Source: Acidobacteriota bacterium | GTDB lineage: Bacteria > Acidobacteriota > Blastocatellia > Pyrinomonadales > Pyrinomonadaceae | Length of the DNA: 42,872 bases | Reading direction: 5' to 3' | Assembly (NCBI GenBank): GCA_003222945.1 | Contig: QHXM01000062.1 | Location: 1-42,872, forward strand | Shown: positions 26,544 to 33,452 of the stretch, piece after piece | How positions within the stretch are numbered: position 1 is the stretch's first letter | Layout of the letters: every line of letters starts with the position of its first letter | The notes under the pieces: generated by a model | What the model was told of the DNA's origin: nothing | The model's database searches: none | The model's input: the letters and a program-made list of their open reading frames with translations, nothing else | Program-made: the position numbers and the translations under genes

Positions 26544-26562
26544 AAAACATCTTCAATTTAAA

Positions 26563-27186
26563 TTGCGAATCAACCTGCCGAAACTTTATCCAATCACGGA
26601 CGCGCGGCTCTCCGGCCTCTCTCATGCGGAGCAGGTGAGACGCTTGAGCGCAGGGGGCGCGACCTTCATTCAACTGCGCGGGAAGCAAACGGACGCGCGC
26701 GAGTTTTATAGAGAAGCGGAAGAGGCTTTGCAGTTTGCACGCTCGCGCAACGTCAGCCTCATCATCAACGACCGGGTTGACATCGCGCTTGCTCTCTCAG
26801 CTTCTGGCGCTCATCTGGGACAGTATGATCTTCCGCCTGCGGCTGCGCGCGAGTTGTTGGGCGAGCAGGCAATCATCGGTTTCTCCACACACAACATCGA
26901 GCAGGCGATTGAAGCCGCGCGGCTGCCAGTTGATTACATAGCCATAGGACCTATATTTGAAACTAAATCTAAGGAGAACCCTGACCCTGTTGTTGGTCTT
27001 GAAGGCTTGCGTCGCGTGCGACAATTAGTAGGCCAGATTCCGCTCGTAGCCATTGGCGGAATTCGTCAAGAGAACATACGCGAAGTCCTCGCAGCCGGAG
27101 CGGATTCCGTAGCAGTCATTAGCCTGTTGCTCACAGACCCTTTGCAGATTGAAGCCCGAACGCGCGAGATTTTATCAAGTCTCTAG
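26563..27186 (+). CDS. thiE: Thiamine-phosphate synthase
   Basis: Couples the hydroxymethylpyrimidine diphosphate and thiazole phosphate halves of thiamine, releasing pyrophosphate; a TIM barrel of about 207 residues. Family marks: LYPITDARL, TFIQLRGKQTDAREF (substrate loop), SLIINDRVDIALALSASGAH, IIGFSTHNIEQAIEA, DYIAIGPIFETKSK and VAIGGI (phosphate grip). Frames open from 26503 (TTG) or 26515 (ATG) would run through the hairpin at 26501-26543 and add an Arg/Lys-rich tail not usual in ThiE. I therefore prefer the TTG at 26563, though no clear Shine-Dalgarno sequence marks any of the three. No other thiamine gene is near, and I found no TPP riboswitch. The next 211 nt (27187-27397) show no gene. 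Confidence 0.92.
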   Translation: MRINLPKLYPITDARLSGLSHAEQVRRLSAGGATFIQLRGKQTDAREFYREAEEALQFARSRNVSLIINDRVDIALALSASGAHLGQYDLPPAAARELLGEQAIIGFSTHNIEQAIEAARLPVDYIAIGPIFETKSKENPDPVVGLEGLRRVRQLVGQIPLVAIGGIRQENIREVLAAGADSVAVISLLLTDPLQIEARTREILSSL

Positions 27187-27397
27187 CCCAAAACCTTCAA
27201 AAATCCCAATAAAATCATAGAGGCCAACACTTTTTGCTTGCGTTTAGCTTAGTTATACGCGACAATCCAATGTCGGCTTAGCGCTTTCTTGCCGACCCCG
27301 GCTTTGCCTGCCGGAAAAGAGTTTTCCAAGCTACCTTTCCCTTTTAAGACCAACTCTCAACGGTCATCTTTCAACAAACGCGGAGTGCTAACCCCTG

Positions 27398-28582
27398 ATG
27401 AGTTTCTTTGACCTGCCGCCCATAATCGAGCGCATGTTGCTCGTCTCCGACAAAATCAGCGATCTTAATTTCAGCGTGGGCCAGCCGCCGCAAGTTGAGA
27501 TAAACGGAAAGCTGACGCCCGTTCAACCGCTCGGCCTGCAAAAGCTGATGCCCTACCAGACCGAGATCGTCGCAATGACTCTGATGCAGGGCAACCCGGA
27601 AGCCGCCGAGCGACTCGCGCACACGGGCACTGCGGATTTGAGCTACAGCCTTCCGTCGCGCGTAAGGTTTCGCGTCAATATATTTCAGCAGCGCGGCTCT
27701 TACTCCATAGTGATGCGCGTCATCCCCACAGATATACCAAGCCTTCAATCCTTAAGTCTTCCGTCGCAACTTGCAGACATAGCGGAGCTACGCAACGGCA
27801 TAGTGCTTCTGACTGGTCCGACGGGTTCAGGTAAAAGCTCCACGCTCGCGGCTATCATTGACATCATCAACGAGAAGAAGCAGTACCACATTGTGACCAT
27901 CGAAGACCCGATTGAGTTTCTGCACATACATAAGTCCTCGACCATCAACCAGCGCGAGGTAGGCTCGGACACGAAAGATTTTCCGTCCGCCTTGCGCGCC
28001 GCACTTCGCCAAGCTCCGAAGGTCATTCTCATAGGCGAGATGCGCGACTTTGAAACTACAGAGATTGCGCTCGAAGCAGCCGAGACAGGCCATCTGGTTC
28101 TCTCGACTCTTCACACGATTGACGCCTCGAAATCTATTGACCGCATCATCGGTCTTTACCCGAAGAACGAAGAGAAGGTGATAAGAACGCGGCTCGCACA
28201 GACGTTTCGCTACATCGTCTCGCAGCGTTTGATTCCGCGCGCAGATGGTCGCGGTCGCATCGCTGCCGTCGAGGTTCTAAAGTCTAGCCCGCGCACGCGC
28301 GAATATATTGAAGAGGGCGAAAGTGAAGGCAAGTCGCTTCTGGATGCTATGCGCGATGGGAAGCTTGACGGGATGCAGGATTTTGATAGCGTCATCAAGC
28401 AGATGATCGAGCGTAAAGTAGTGACTATGGAAGACGGCCTTGCGTTTGCCACGAACCAGAACAACCTTCTGCTCACGCTCAAAGGTCTCTCTTCGTCCGA
28501 GGATTACATACGCACACAGAGCGACAACGTCCCGGTCGGAGCTTTTCAGGATTACGGCTCGATGTTAAATGCCATCGAGTAA
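27398..28582 (+). CDS. pilT: PilT-family type IV pilus retraction ATPase
   Basis: Hexameric cytoplasmic ATPase of 394 residues that powers pilus disassembly and twitching. Domains: N-terminal PAS-like part (DLNFSVGQPPQVEINGKL), then the RecA-like core with Walker A GPTGSGKSST (about 139-148), Asp box IVTIEDPIEF (about 164), Walker B ILIGEMRDFET (about 210) and His box GHLVLSTLHT (about 230). The C-terminal extension beyond residue 350 is slightly longer than classical PilT, so PilU-like accessory function is an alternative. ATG 27398 has GGAG 12 nt upstream. It is followed by a zinc-ribbon/receiver protein; the rest of the pilus machine in this window lies 17 kb upstream. Confidence 0.94.
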   Translation: MSFFDLPPIIERMLLVSDKISDLNFSVGQPPQVEINGKLTPVQPLGLQKLMPYQTEIVAMTLMQGNPEAAERLAHTGTADLSYSLPSRVRFRVNIFQQRGSYSIVMRVIPTDIPSLQSLSLPSQLADIAELRNGIVLLTGPTGSGKSSTLAAIIDIINEKKQYHIVTIEDPIEFLHIHKSSTINQREVGSDTKDFPSALRAALRQAPKVILIGEMRDFETTEIALEAAETGHLVLSTLHTIDASKSIDRIIGLYPKNEEKVIRTRLAQTFRYIVSQRLIPRADGRGRIAAVEVLKSSPRTREYIEEGESEGKSLLDAMRDGKLDGMQDFDSVIKQMIERKVVTMEDGLAFATNQNNLLLTLKGLSSSEDYIRTQSDNVPVGAFQDYGSMLNAIE

Positions 28583-28660
28583 TACGGATGATGCGCCGCC
28601 CTTTTGTTACGACTACGACGGCGCATCCCGAACTCTTTTTCAGAAACTTCTACAAACGTC

Positions 28661-29449
28661 ATGATTGTTGTCTGTTCCCAATGCACCACGCGCCTGCAAC
28701 TGGACGACGCGAAGATTCCGTCGCGCCCCTTTACGGTTCGCTGTCCTAAATGTCAGAGCATCATTCACGGTCAGCCGCCCGCGCCCGCCAACGGTCAACA
28801 GAGCGCGCTCAGCGTAGGCGACGCTCCGGCTCTTGAGAACACGCGCTTCAACCCGCCCATGGCGGCTCCTGTCTTCAAGGCCGACGAATCCGTGAACGAC
28901 AATGACGTTCAGGCTTACGGCAATGCGCCTTCAGAGCCGAACGAACTGGCTCGCCTGCTCGCAGAGTTGTTACAGACGGGCACACCTGCGGCGAAGCAAC
29001 GCAACTCTACTCGCTTGCGCTGGGAGCAGCGACGCGTGCTCGTCTGCGTGACGCCTCCGCGCCGCGAAGCGATTGCGCGTACTCTGGTGGACGAGAACCA
29101 TCAGGTCTATATCGCCGAAAACACTTCGCAGGCTATTGAAAGGATGCGCGAAGATAAGATGCACGTCATCCTCCTCGAAGCGGAGTTCGATGCCGTTGAA
29201 CAGGGAGCGGCTTTCGTCACGAGCGAGATCAACGCGCTGCGCCCCGCTGAGCGCCGCCGCTTGATCTTCATTCACCTCTCGACCACAGCACGCACTCTGG
29301 ACACACACGCGGCCTTCGTCCACAACGTCAATCTGGTTGTCAACACTGCGGACATAGACCGCCTGCCGCAGGCGCTCGAACGCACCATACGAGATTTCAA
29401 CGACCTATACAACGACTTCAACACCGCCCTGAACATCGCAGCAATCTAG
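28661..29449 (+). CDS. Zinc-ribbon protein with degenerate receiver domain
   Basis: Soluble protein of 262 residues. The N-terminus is an MJ0042-type zinc ribbon with Cys5, Cys8, Cys28 and Cys31 (VVCSQCTTRLQL, VRCPKCQSII). A Pro/Ala/Asn-rich linker leads to a receiver-like domain from about residue 124 (RRVLVCVTPPRREAIARTLV). Where response regulators have the phospho-acceptor Asp, this protein has Glu (MHVILLEAEFDAV), so it may be locked in an active-like state or may not be phosphorylated. The frame is open from 28604, but ATG 28661 places the zinc ribbon at the N-terminus as usual. It lies 78 nt after pilT, so a role in pilus or motility control is plausible, but this is inference. Confidence 0.78.
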   Translation: MIVVCSQCTTRLQLDDAKIPSRPFTVRCPKCQSIIHGQPPAPANGQQSALSVGDAPALENTRFNPPMAAPVFKADESVNDNDVQAYGNAPSEPNELARLLAELLQTGTPAAKQRNSTRLRWEQRRVLVCVTPPRREAIARTLVDENHQVYIAENTSQAIERMREDKMHVILLEAEFDAVEQGAAFVTSEINALRPAERRRLIFIHLSTTARTLDTHAAFVHNVNLVVNTADIDRLPQALERTIRDFNDLYNDFNTALNIAAI

Positions 29450-29451
29450 GC

Positions 29452-29569
29452 GATTGCGGAATGCGGATTTCGGATTGCGGATTTAGAAGAGCAAGGGACA
29501 GCAACAGTTTTACTGCCTGCTGCCTTCTGGTCTTACCAATCCGCAATCCGAAATCCGCATTCCGCAATC
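29452..29569. repeat. 32-bp perfect inverted repeat
   Basis: Arms 29452-29483 and 29538-29569 are perfectly complementary, the longest inverted repeat in the window, starting 2 nt after the stop of the zinc-ribbon gene. Each arm is made of GCGGAATGCGGAT/GCGGATT words. A different tandem word (ATTCTG-type) follows at about 29640-29672, before the cation exporter start. The short open frame 29461-29652 is an artefact of this repeat. Confidence 0.8.
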
Positions 29570-29681
29570 TCGCCAGCCTCTTCTCTAATCTGCTAATCTT
29601 AGAGGTCGCATCCGGCGCGTTTCAGGGCCGTAGGTTTTATTCTGGATTCTGAATTCTGTATCCTGACTCCTGCTTTTCATC

Positions 29682-30686
29682 ATGTCTCAGGCAAAGGTCA
29701 GAGCAGATAATGTGGACGAGCGCGAGTTGGCGCAGAGTGATGAAAGTGTGCACGATCATTCACACACGCATTCACATGGGCGCGCTACGCGCAGCCGTCG
29801 TCGCTTAAGCATTGTGCTGGTGCTGACCGCCGTCTATATGTTGGCGGAGGCTGCGGGCGGGTGGATAACGGGTTCGCTCGCGCTCTTTGCTGACGCGGGA
29901 CACGCGCTGACGGACGTTGTTGCGCTCGCGCTTGCTCTGATGGCTGTCTGGTTCGGCTCTCGGCCTGCAACGTCAAATAAGACGTTCGGCTACTATCGTC
30001 TTGAGATTCTCGCTGCTTTAATTAACGGCGTTGCGCTCATTCTCATCTCGCTACTTATATTTTACGAAGCTTACAAGCGTTGGGCCGAGCCGCCGCAGGT
30101 CAGAAGCGGTCTGATGATGCTTGTAGCTTCCGCCGGTCTCGTAATCAATCTAGTCTGCGCGCGTATCTTGCACGACGATCATAAAGATGACCTGAACGTG
30201 CGCGGCGCATGGCTTCATATAATAGGCGACGCGCTAGGCTCTGTCGGAGCGATCTTAGCGGGCGCGCTCATGTCCATTTATGGTTGGTATGCAGCCGACC
30301 CACTCTTCAGTTGTCTCATAGGACTTCTAATCATCTGGAGTTCCTGGCACTTGATACGCGAAGCTACAAATGTTCTCCTGGAAGGCACGCCCTCGCACAT
30401 CAACTTGGCTGCGGTCGAAGATGTGATACTGGAGACTGACGGCGTGCAGGATGTTCACGATCTGCACGTGTGGACCATAACTTCGGGGCGCGAGGCTCTG
30501 AGCGCGCACGTGATTCACGTCGGCACAATCCAGCAGGCGGAGCTATTAAAAGAGATACGAACGAAACTGCACGACCGCTTCGGCGTTGACCACCTGACGA
30601 TTCAGATGGAGACGCCGGATTTCGAGGACGATACGTTTCACTTCTGCCACGCAGGAACAGCTTGTTTTCGCTCAACAAGGGAATGA
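29682..30686 (+). CDS. Cation diffusion facilitator (zinc/cadmium exporter)
   Basis: Inner-membrane proton-driven exporter of 334 residues, CzcD/ZitB type. The N-terminus has a His-rich loop (H24, H26, H28, H30, H32). Six membrane helices follow. The transport site is formed by FADAGHALTD in helix 2 and HIIGDALGS in helix 5, the Asp/His pattern of Zn2+/Cd2+ transporters. The C-terminal cytoplasmic domain begins after VLLEGTP and contains DVHDLHVWTITSGREALSAH, typical of the CzcD branch. A Cys near the end (HFCHAGTACF) could also bind metal. A metallothionein is encoded 2.5 kb downstream. Specific ion not determined from sequence. Confidence 0.93.
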   Translation: MSQAKVRADNVDERELAQSDESVHDHSHTHSHGRATRSRRRLSIVLVLTAVYMLAEAAGGWITGSLALFADAGHALTDVVALALALMAVWFGSRPATSNKTFGYYRLEILAALINGVALILISLLIFYEAYKRWAEPPQVRSGLMMLVASAGLVINLVCARILHDDHKDDLNVRGAWLHIIGDALGSVGAILAGALMSIYGWYAADPLFSCLIGLLIIWSSWHLIREATNVLLEGTPSHINLAAVEDVILETDGVQDVHDLHVWTITSGREALSAHVIHVGTIQQAELLKEIRTKLHDRFGVDHLTIQMETPDFEDDTFHFCHAGTACFRSTRE

Positions 30687-30694
30687 ATAGTAGT

Positions 30695-30748
30695 CAGTTT
30701 TCAGTCTTCAGTCGAAACGCGCTGCTGAAAACTGAAAACTGAAAACTG
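30695..30748. repeat. 17-bp inverted repeat ending 4 nt before a start codon
   Basis: Arms 30695-30711 and 30732-30748 match at 16 of 17 positions, built from CAGTTTTCAGT words (CTGAAAACTG three times on the right side). Only GTAT separates it from the ATG at 30753. Confidence 0.65.
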
Positions 30749-30752
30749 GTAT

Positions 30753-30995
30753 ATGGAAATCAGTCTTCTATTGACACTTGATTTACGCGAACAGGCGGCG
30801 TTGCAGGCGGCGCTCGTCACGCACGGCGCGCCGGATTGTTTGGTGACGCTTGCGCTGACTGGCGCGTGCAGAATCTCAACGCTTGATGAGGCGCGCAAGC
30901 TCAGGCGCTGGCTAGCGGACGCGCGTGCAGCAGGGCAGACGGATTTCATCTCGCTCAACTCAATCGAACGCGCGCTGATTCGATTCGGAGTATAG
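30753..30995 (+). CDS. Small hypothetical protein upstream of larA
   Basis: Predicted soluble, mostly helical 80-residue protein (LREQAALQAALVTHGAPDCL and LDEARKLRRWLADARAAG). I do not recognise a family. It ends 13 nt before the LarA gene and is therefore probably translated from the same mRNA. The start lies directly after an inverted repeat without room for a Shine-Dalgarno sequence. A helper of the racemase is possible but without direct support. Codon pattern and composition match the neighbours, which favours a real gene. Confidence 0.6.
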   Translation: MEISLLLTLDLREQAALQAALVTHGAPDCLVTLALTGACRISTLDEARKLRRWLADARAAGQTDFISLNSIERALIRFGV

Positions 30996-31008
30996 GGCAG
31001 TCTCTTTT

Positions 31009-32274
31009 ATGTCTAATATCAATCTAGGCTACGGACGCGGCTCTATCTCATTCGATTATGACGAGGCGCGTTTTCGTGTGCTTGAACATAAAGCGAGGGA
31101 TGAGCGCCCGCTCACGGATGTTGAGGTTGGCGAGGCGATAGAGAGGCCGATTGATTCGCCGCCTCTCGAAGAGATTATCTCGGCGGGCGAGACCGTTTTG
31201 ATTGTCGCGTCGGATGCTACGCGCACGACGGCGAGCGCGCAGGTCGTAAATCTTCTGGTGCGAAGACTAATTGAGCAGGGCGTAAGCCCCGGCGACATAC
31301 GCATAATCTTTGCGACGGGCATTCACCGCGCCGTGACACAGGAAGAGAAGCTGGAGCTTCTGACGCCGTTCATCGTGCAGAGGATTAGAACGCTAGACCA
31401 CAACGCGTATGATTCTTCAAGCATGATTCAGCTTGGCATGACGGAACGCGGCACGCCCGTTGAAATCAACCGCGCGCTCAAAGAACACGATCACGTCATT
31501 CTCACCGGCGCGATAGGCTTTCATTACTTCGCGGGTTTCACGGGCGGGCGCAAGAGCGTCTGTCCGGGCCTTGCTTCCGCTCAGACAATTGAAGCCACTC
31601 ACATGCTCGCGCTTGATTTTGAAAAGGGCGGTCGGCGCGAAGGCGTTGGCACTGGTCTTCTGGACGGCAATGCTGTGCATGAAGAGTGCGAGCGCATAGC
31701 GGAGTTGGTCAAGCCGTCGTTTCTGATTAACACGATTGTGGACGAGCGCGGGCGCGCTGTCGGCGTTTATGCGGGCGACTGGCGAGCGGCGCACCGTCGT
31801 GCCTGCATGGAATATGCTGAAGACCATTCGATAATGATGAAGGAGAAGCGCCAGCTTGTAGTCGCAAGCTGCAACGGCTCGCCTTGGGACATCAATTTTA
31901 TTCAGGCCCATAAATCTCTTGACATGGCGGCGCACGCCTGTCTTGATGGCGGCGATATAATTCTTCTAGCCGAATGCCCGGATGGTTTCGGTCGCGCGGA
32001 TTTTATGAAGTGGTTCGACGCTAAGGATTCGCGCGCACTTGAAGGTCGCTTGCGTGAGGCTTACGAGGTGAACGGGCAGACCGCATGGTCTCTGCTCGTA
32101 AAGGCCGAAAGGTTTCGCGTTCATCTTATCTCTGGATTAGCAGACGAAGATGTGAGGCTGATGCGTATGACGCCAGCTCGCAGTCTCAGTGAAGCTCTGG
32201 CGCGAATCAACAGGAATGCTCAAGGCTACATAAGCCCGCGCGCTTCATCATTGCTGCCTGTTGTTGCTATCTGA
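31009..32274 (+). CDS. larA: LarA-family nickel-pincer racemase/epimerase
   Basis: Protein of 421 residues of the lactate racemase superfamily, which use a nickel-pincer nucleotide bound to a Lys to interconvert 2-hydroxyacid stereoisomers. Key residues by the known Lactiplantibacillus LarA pattern (shifted by about two) are present: Asp69-Ala-Thr-Arg72, His106 in ATGIHRAVTQEE, His172 in FHYFAGFTGGRKSVCPG, the cofactor Lys182 in the same stretch, His198 in IEATHMLALDF, and a late Lys in IQAHKSLD. The cofactor enzymes LarB, LarC and LarE are not in this window. An FAD-linked hydroxyacid oxidase lies 1.2 kb downstream. The natural substrate may be lactate or another 2-hydroxyacid. Confidence 0.88.
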   Translation: MSNINLGYGRGSISFDYDEARFRVLEHKARDERPLTDVEVGEAIERPIDSPPLEEIISAGETVLIVASDATRTTASAQVVNLLVRRLIEQGVSPGDIRIIFATGIHRAVTQEEKLELLTPFIVQRIRTLDHNAYDSSSMIQLGMTERGTPVEINRALKEHDHVILTGAIGFHYFAGFTGGRKSVCPGLASAQTIEATHMLALDFEKGGRREGVGTGLLDGNAVHEECERIAELVKPSFLINTIVDERGRAVGVYAGDWRAAHRRACMEYAEDHSIMMKEKRQLVVASCNGSPWDINFIQAHKSLDMAAHACLDGGDIILLAECPDGFGRADFMKWFDAKDSRALEGRLREAYEVNGQTAWSLLVKAERFRVHLISGLADEDVRLMRMTPARSLSEALARINRNAQGYISPRASSLLPVVAI

Positions 32275-32341
32275 TTAAAAGGTTCGCTATTGCTCATCTG
32301 TTCGTCAAAGCTCTACAATTCTCATTCAAGGAGATTACAGC

Positions 32342-32971
32342 GTGAGAACTAAAATCATCGCGGCTTGTATTGCTTTTCTCGTCTGCGGCATGTGGAGCGT
32401 TCGCGCTCAGCAAGCGACTGCAACGCAAGGCTCCGCAACTGAGCAGCGCACAAGCTTAGAAGAACAGCCCGTCGCTCTTGATTCGGCTGGACACGCGGCC
32501 ATCGCGGCTCAGCTTGTGACAAAGGCGCTCGCTGCGACGCCGGATGCACCGCTTAGGAATGTGCGATTCGTTATAGAGAATCGCAGCCAATCGCCTTACA
32601 CCTATGTTTCGGGTCGCGTGACTTTCTACGATGATAAGGGAGTGCGCTGCGGCGAGGGACTGTTCACGCTCGACTCTCTTGCGCCGAATGAGCAGGCGGA
32701 GACGGATGCGCCCGGACTTCTTCTCACATGCACGCCTAGATCGTGGCGCATAGTCGCCGACAGCCTTCTCACGCGCACAAGCGAAACGGTGAGGCCAGCG
32801 GAAGAAGCTGCGACGCCTGCACCGCAGCAACCAGCGCCTGCGACACTTACTGCGCCGACCACAGTTGAAGTTACTGTTGACGACAAGGTCTATAACGTGC
32901 CGTTGGGCAGCACGCTTGATCTTCCTGTGAAGGGAAAGCGCGTCAAGATTACGGTCCGGCCAGTGCAATGA
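32342..32971 (+). CDS. Secreted hypothetical protein
   Basis: Exported protein of 209 residues with a signal peptide (about residues 1-22, ending Val-Arg-Ala-Gln). An Ala/Thr/Gln-rich linker, a beta-rich domain (VRFVIENRSQSPYTYVSGRV, LAPNEQAETDAPGLLLTCTP) that resembles an immunoglobulin-like or FxLYD-type fold, a second Pro/Ala linker, and a short C-terminal VEVTVDDKVYNVPLGSTLDL segment follow. The start is GTG with AAGGAG about 9 nt upstream, one of the better ribosome-binding sites here. No enzyme motif. It is likely periplasmic; function unknown. Confidence 0.75.
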   Translation: MRTKIIAACIAFLVCGMWSVRAQQATATQGSATEQRTSLEEQPVALDSAGHAAIAAQLVTKALAATPDAPLRNVRFVIENRSQSPYTYVSGRVTFYDDKGVRCGEGLFTLDSLAPNEQAETDAPGLLLTCTPRSWRIVADSLLTRTSETVRPAEEAATPAPQQPAPATLTAPTTVEVTVDDKVYNVPLGSTLDLPVKGKRVKITVRPVQ

Positions 32972-32985
32972 AAAATTAAAAATGT

Positions 32986-33040
32986 AAAATGCAAAATGGA
33001 ATACAGAAGCGCAAGCCTTTCGTCTTCCACTTTGCATTTT
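32986..33040. repeat. 16-bp inverted repeat
   Basis: Arms 32986-33001 and 33025-33040 match at 15 of 16 positions (AAAATGCAAAAT word and complement). They lie after the secreted protein gene and well before the metallothionein start, so this is probably a terminator. Confidence 0.6.
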
Positions 33041-33160
33041 GCGTTCGCTTGACCAGAGCGCGTGTCGGGCTTAGCATAAATCCGAAATATTCCCCTACAG
33101 ATAAATTCAAACAGCCATCCCCCGGACTGTCCTGTTCGGACTTGAAAGGAAGGTTCTGTC

Positions 33161-33307
33161 ATGGCAGACGAGAAGAAGGAAAAGTGCGCGCACCCCTCCT
33201 GCGATTGCCCCGCAGAGGAAGGCAGTAAGTATTGCAGCGAATACTGCAAGGAAGCAGGCAACGTCACAGAGATAGGCTGCGGCTGCGAACATCTTGGTTG
33301 CCGGTGA
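33161..33307 (+). CDS. Bacterial metallothionein-like protein
   Basis: A 48-residue Cys-rich protein too short for usual gene finders. Eight Cys (9, 14, 16, 25, 29, 40, 42, 47) and two His (11, 44) are arranged as CAHPSCDC, KYCSEYCKEAG and GCGCEHLGC. This follows the SmtA/BmtA pattern, in which Cys and His thiolate/imidazole ligands hold a four-metal zinc or cadmium cluster; the YCSE-x-C phrase is especially typical. GGAAGG 7 nt before the ATG is a good ribosome-binding site. It probably buffers zinc or sequesters cadmium in the cytoplasm, and pairs logically with the CDF exporter at 29.7-30.7 kb. No SmtB-type regulator was seen nearby. Confidence is high because the cysteine pattern is specific. 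Confidence 0.88.
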   Translation: MADEKKEKCAHPSCDCPAEEGSKYCSEYCKEAGNVTEIGCGCEHLGCR

Positions 33308-33310
33308 AAA

Positions 33311-33386
33311 GCAAGGATGAAGGCGGCAGCGATGAAGGCGTAAGTGAAGGGAAACTTTCATTATCACGCTTTCACCCTTCCGCCTT
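33311..33386. repeat. Degenerate GATGAAGG-word repeat
   Basis: GCAAGGATGAAGG at 33311-33323 is identical to the start of the repeat at 17503. AAGGCGG (33320-33326) pairs with CCGCCTT (33380-33386); the interior is only partly complementary. It looks like a decayed member of the window's intergenic inverted repeats. Confidence 0.45.
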
Positions 33387-33452
33387 ACTCTTCTTACTAC
33401 GCCTACTTCAATCTTACTTTGCCCTGCAATTTGGTATTATGTTGAGCGACAA

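Noticed and set aside
27187-27397. Possible structured RNA between thiE and pilT
   Set aside because: There are some short complementary stretches (CCGGCTTTGCCTGCCGG-like), but no consistent fold or known motif that I could support.
29461-29652. 63-codon frame between the zinc-ribbon gene and the CDF gene
   Set aside because: It is produced by the 32-bp inverted repeat and a second word-repeat; there is no protein-like sequence.
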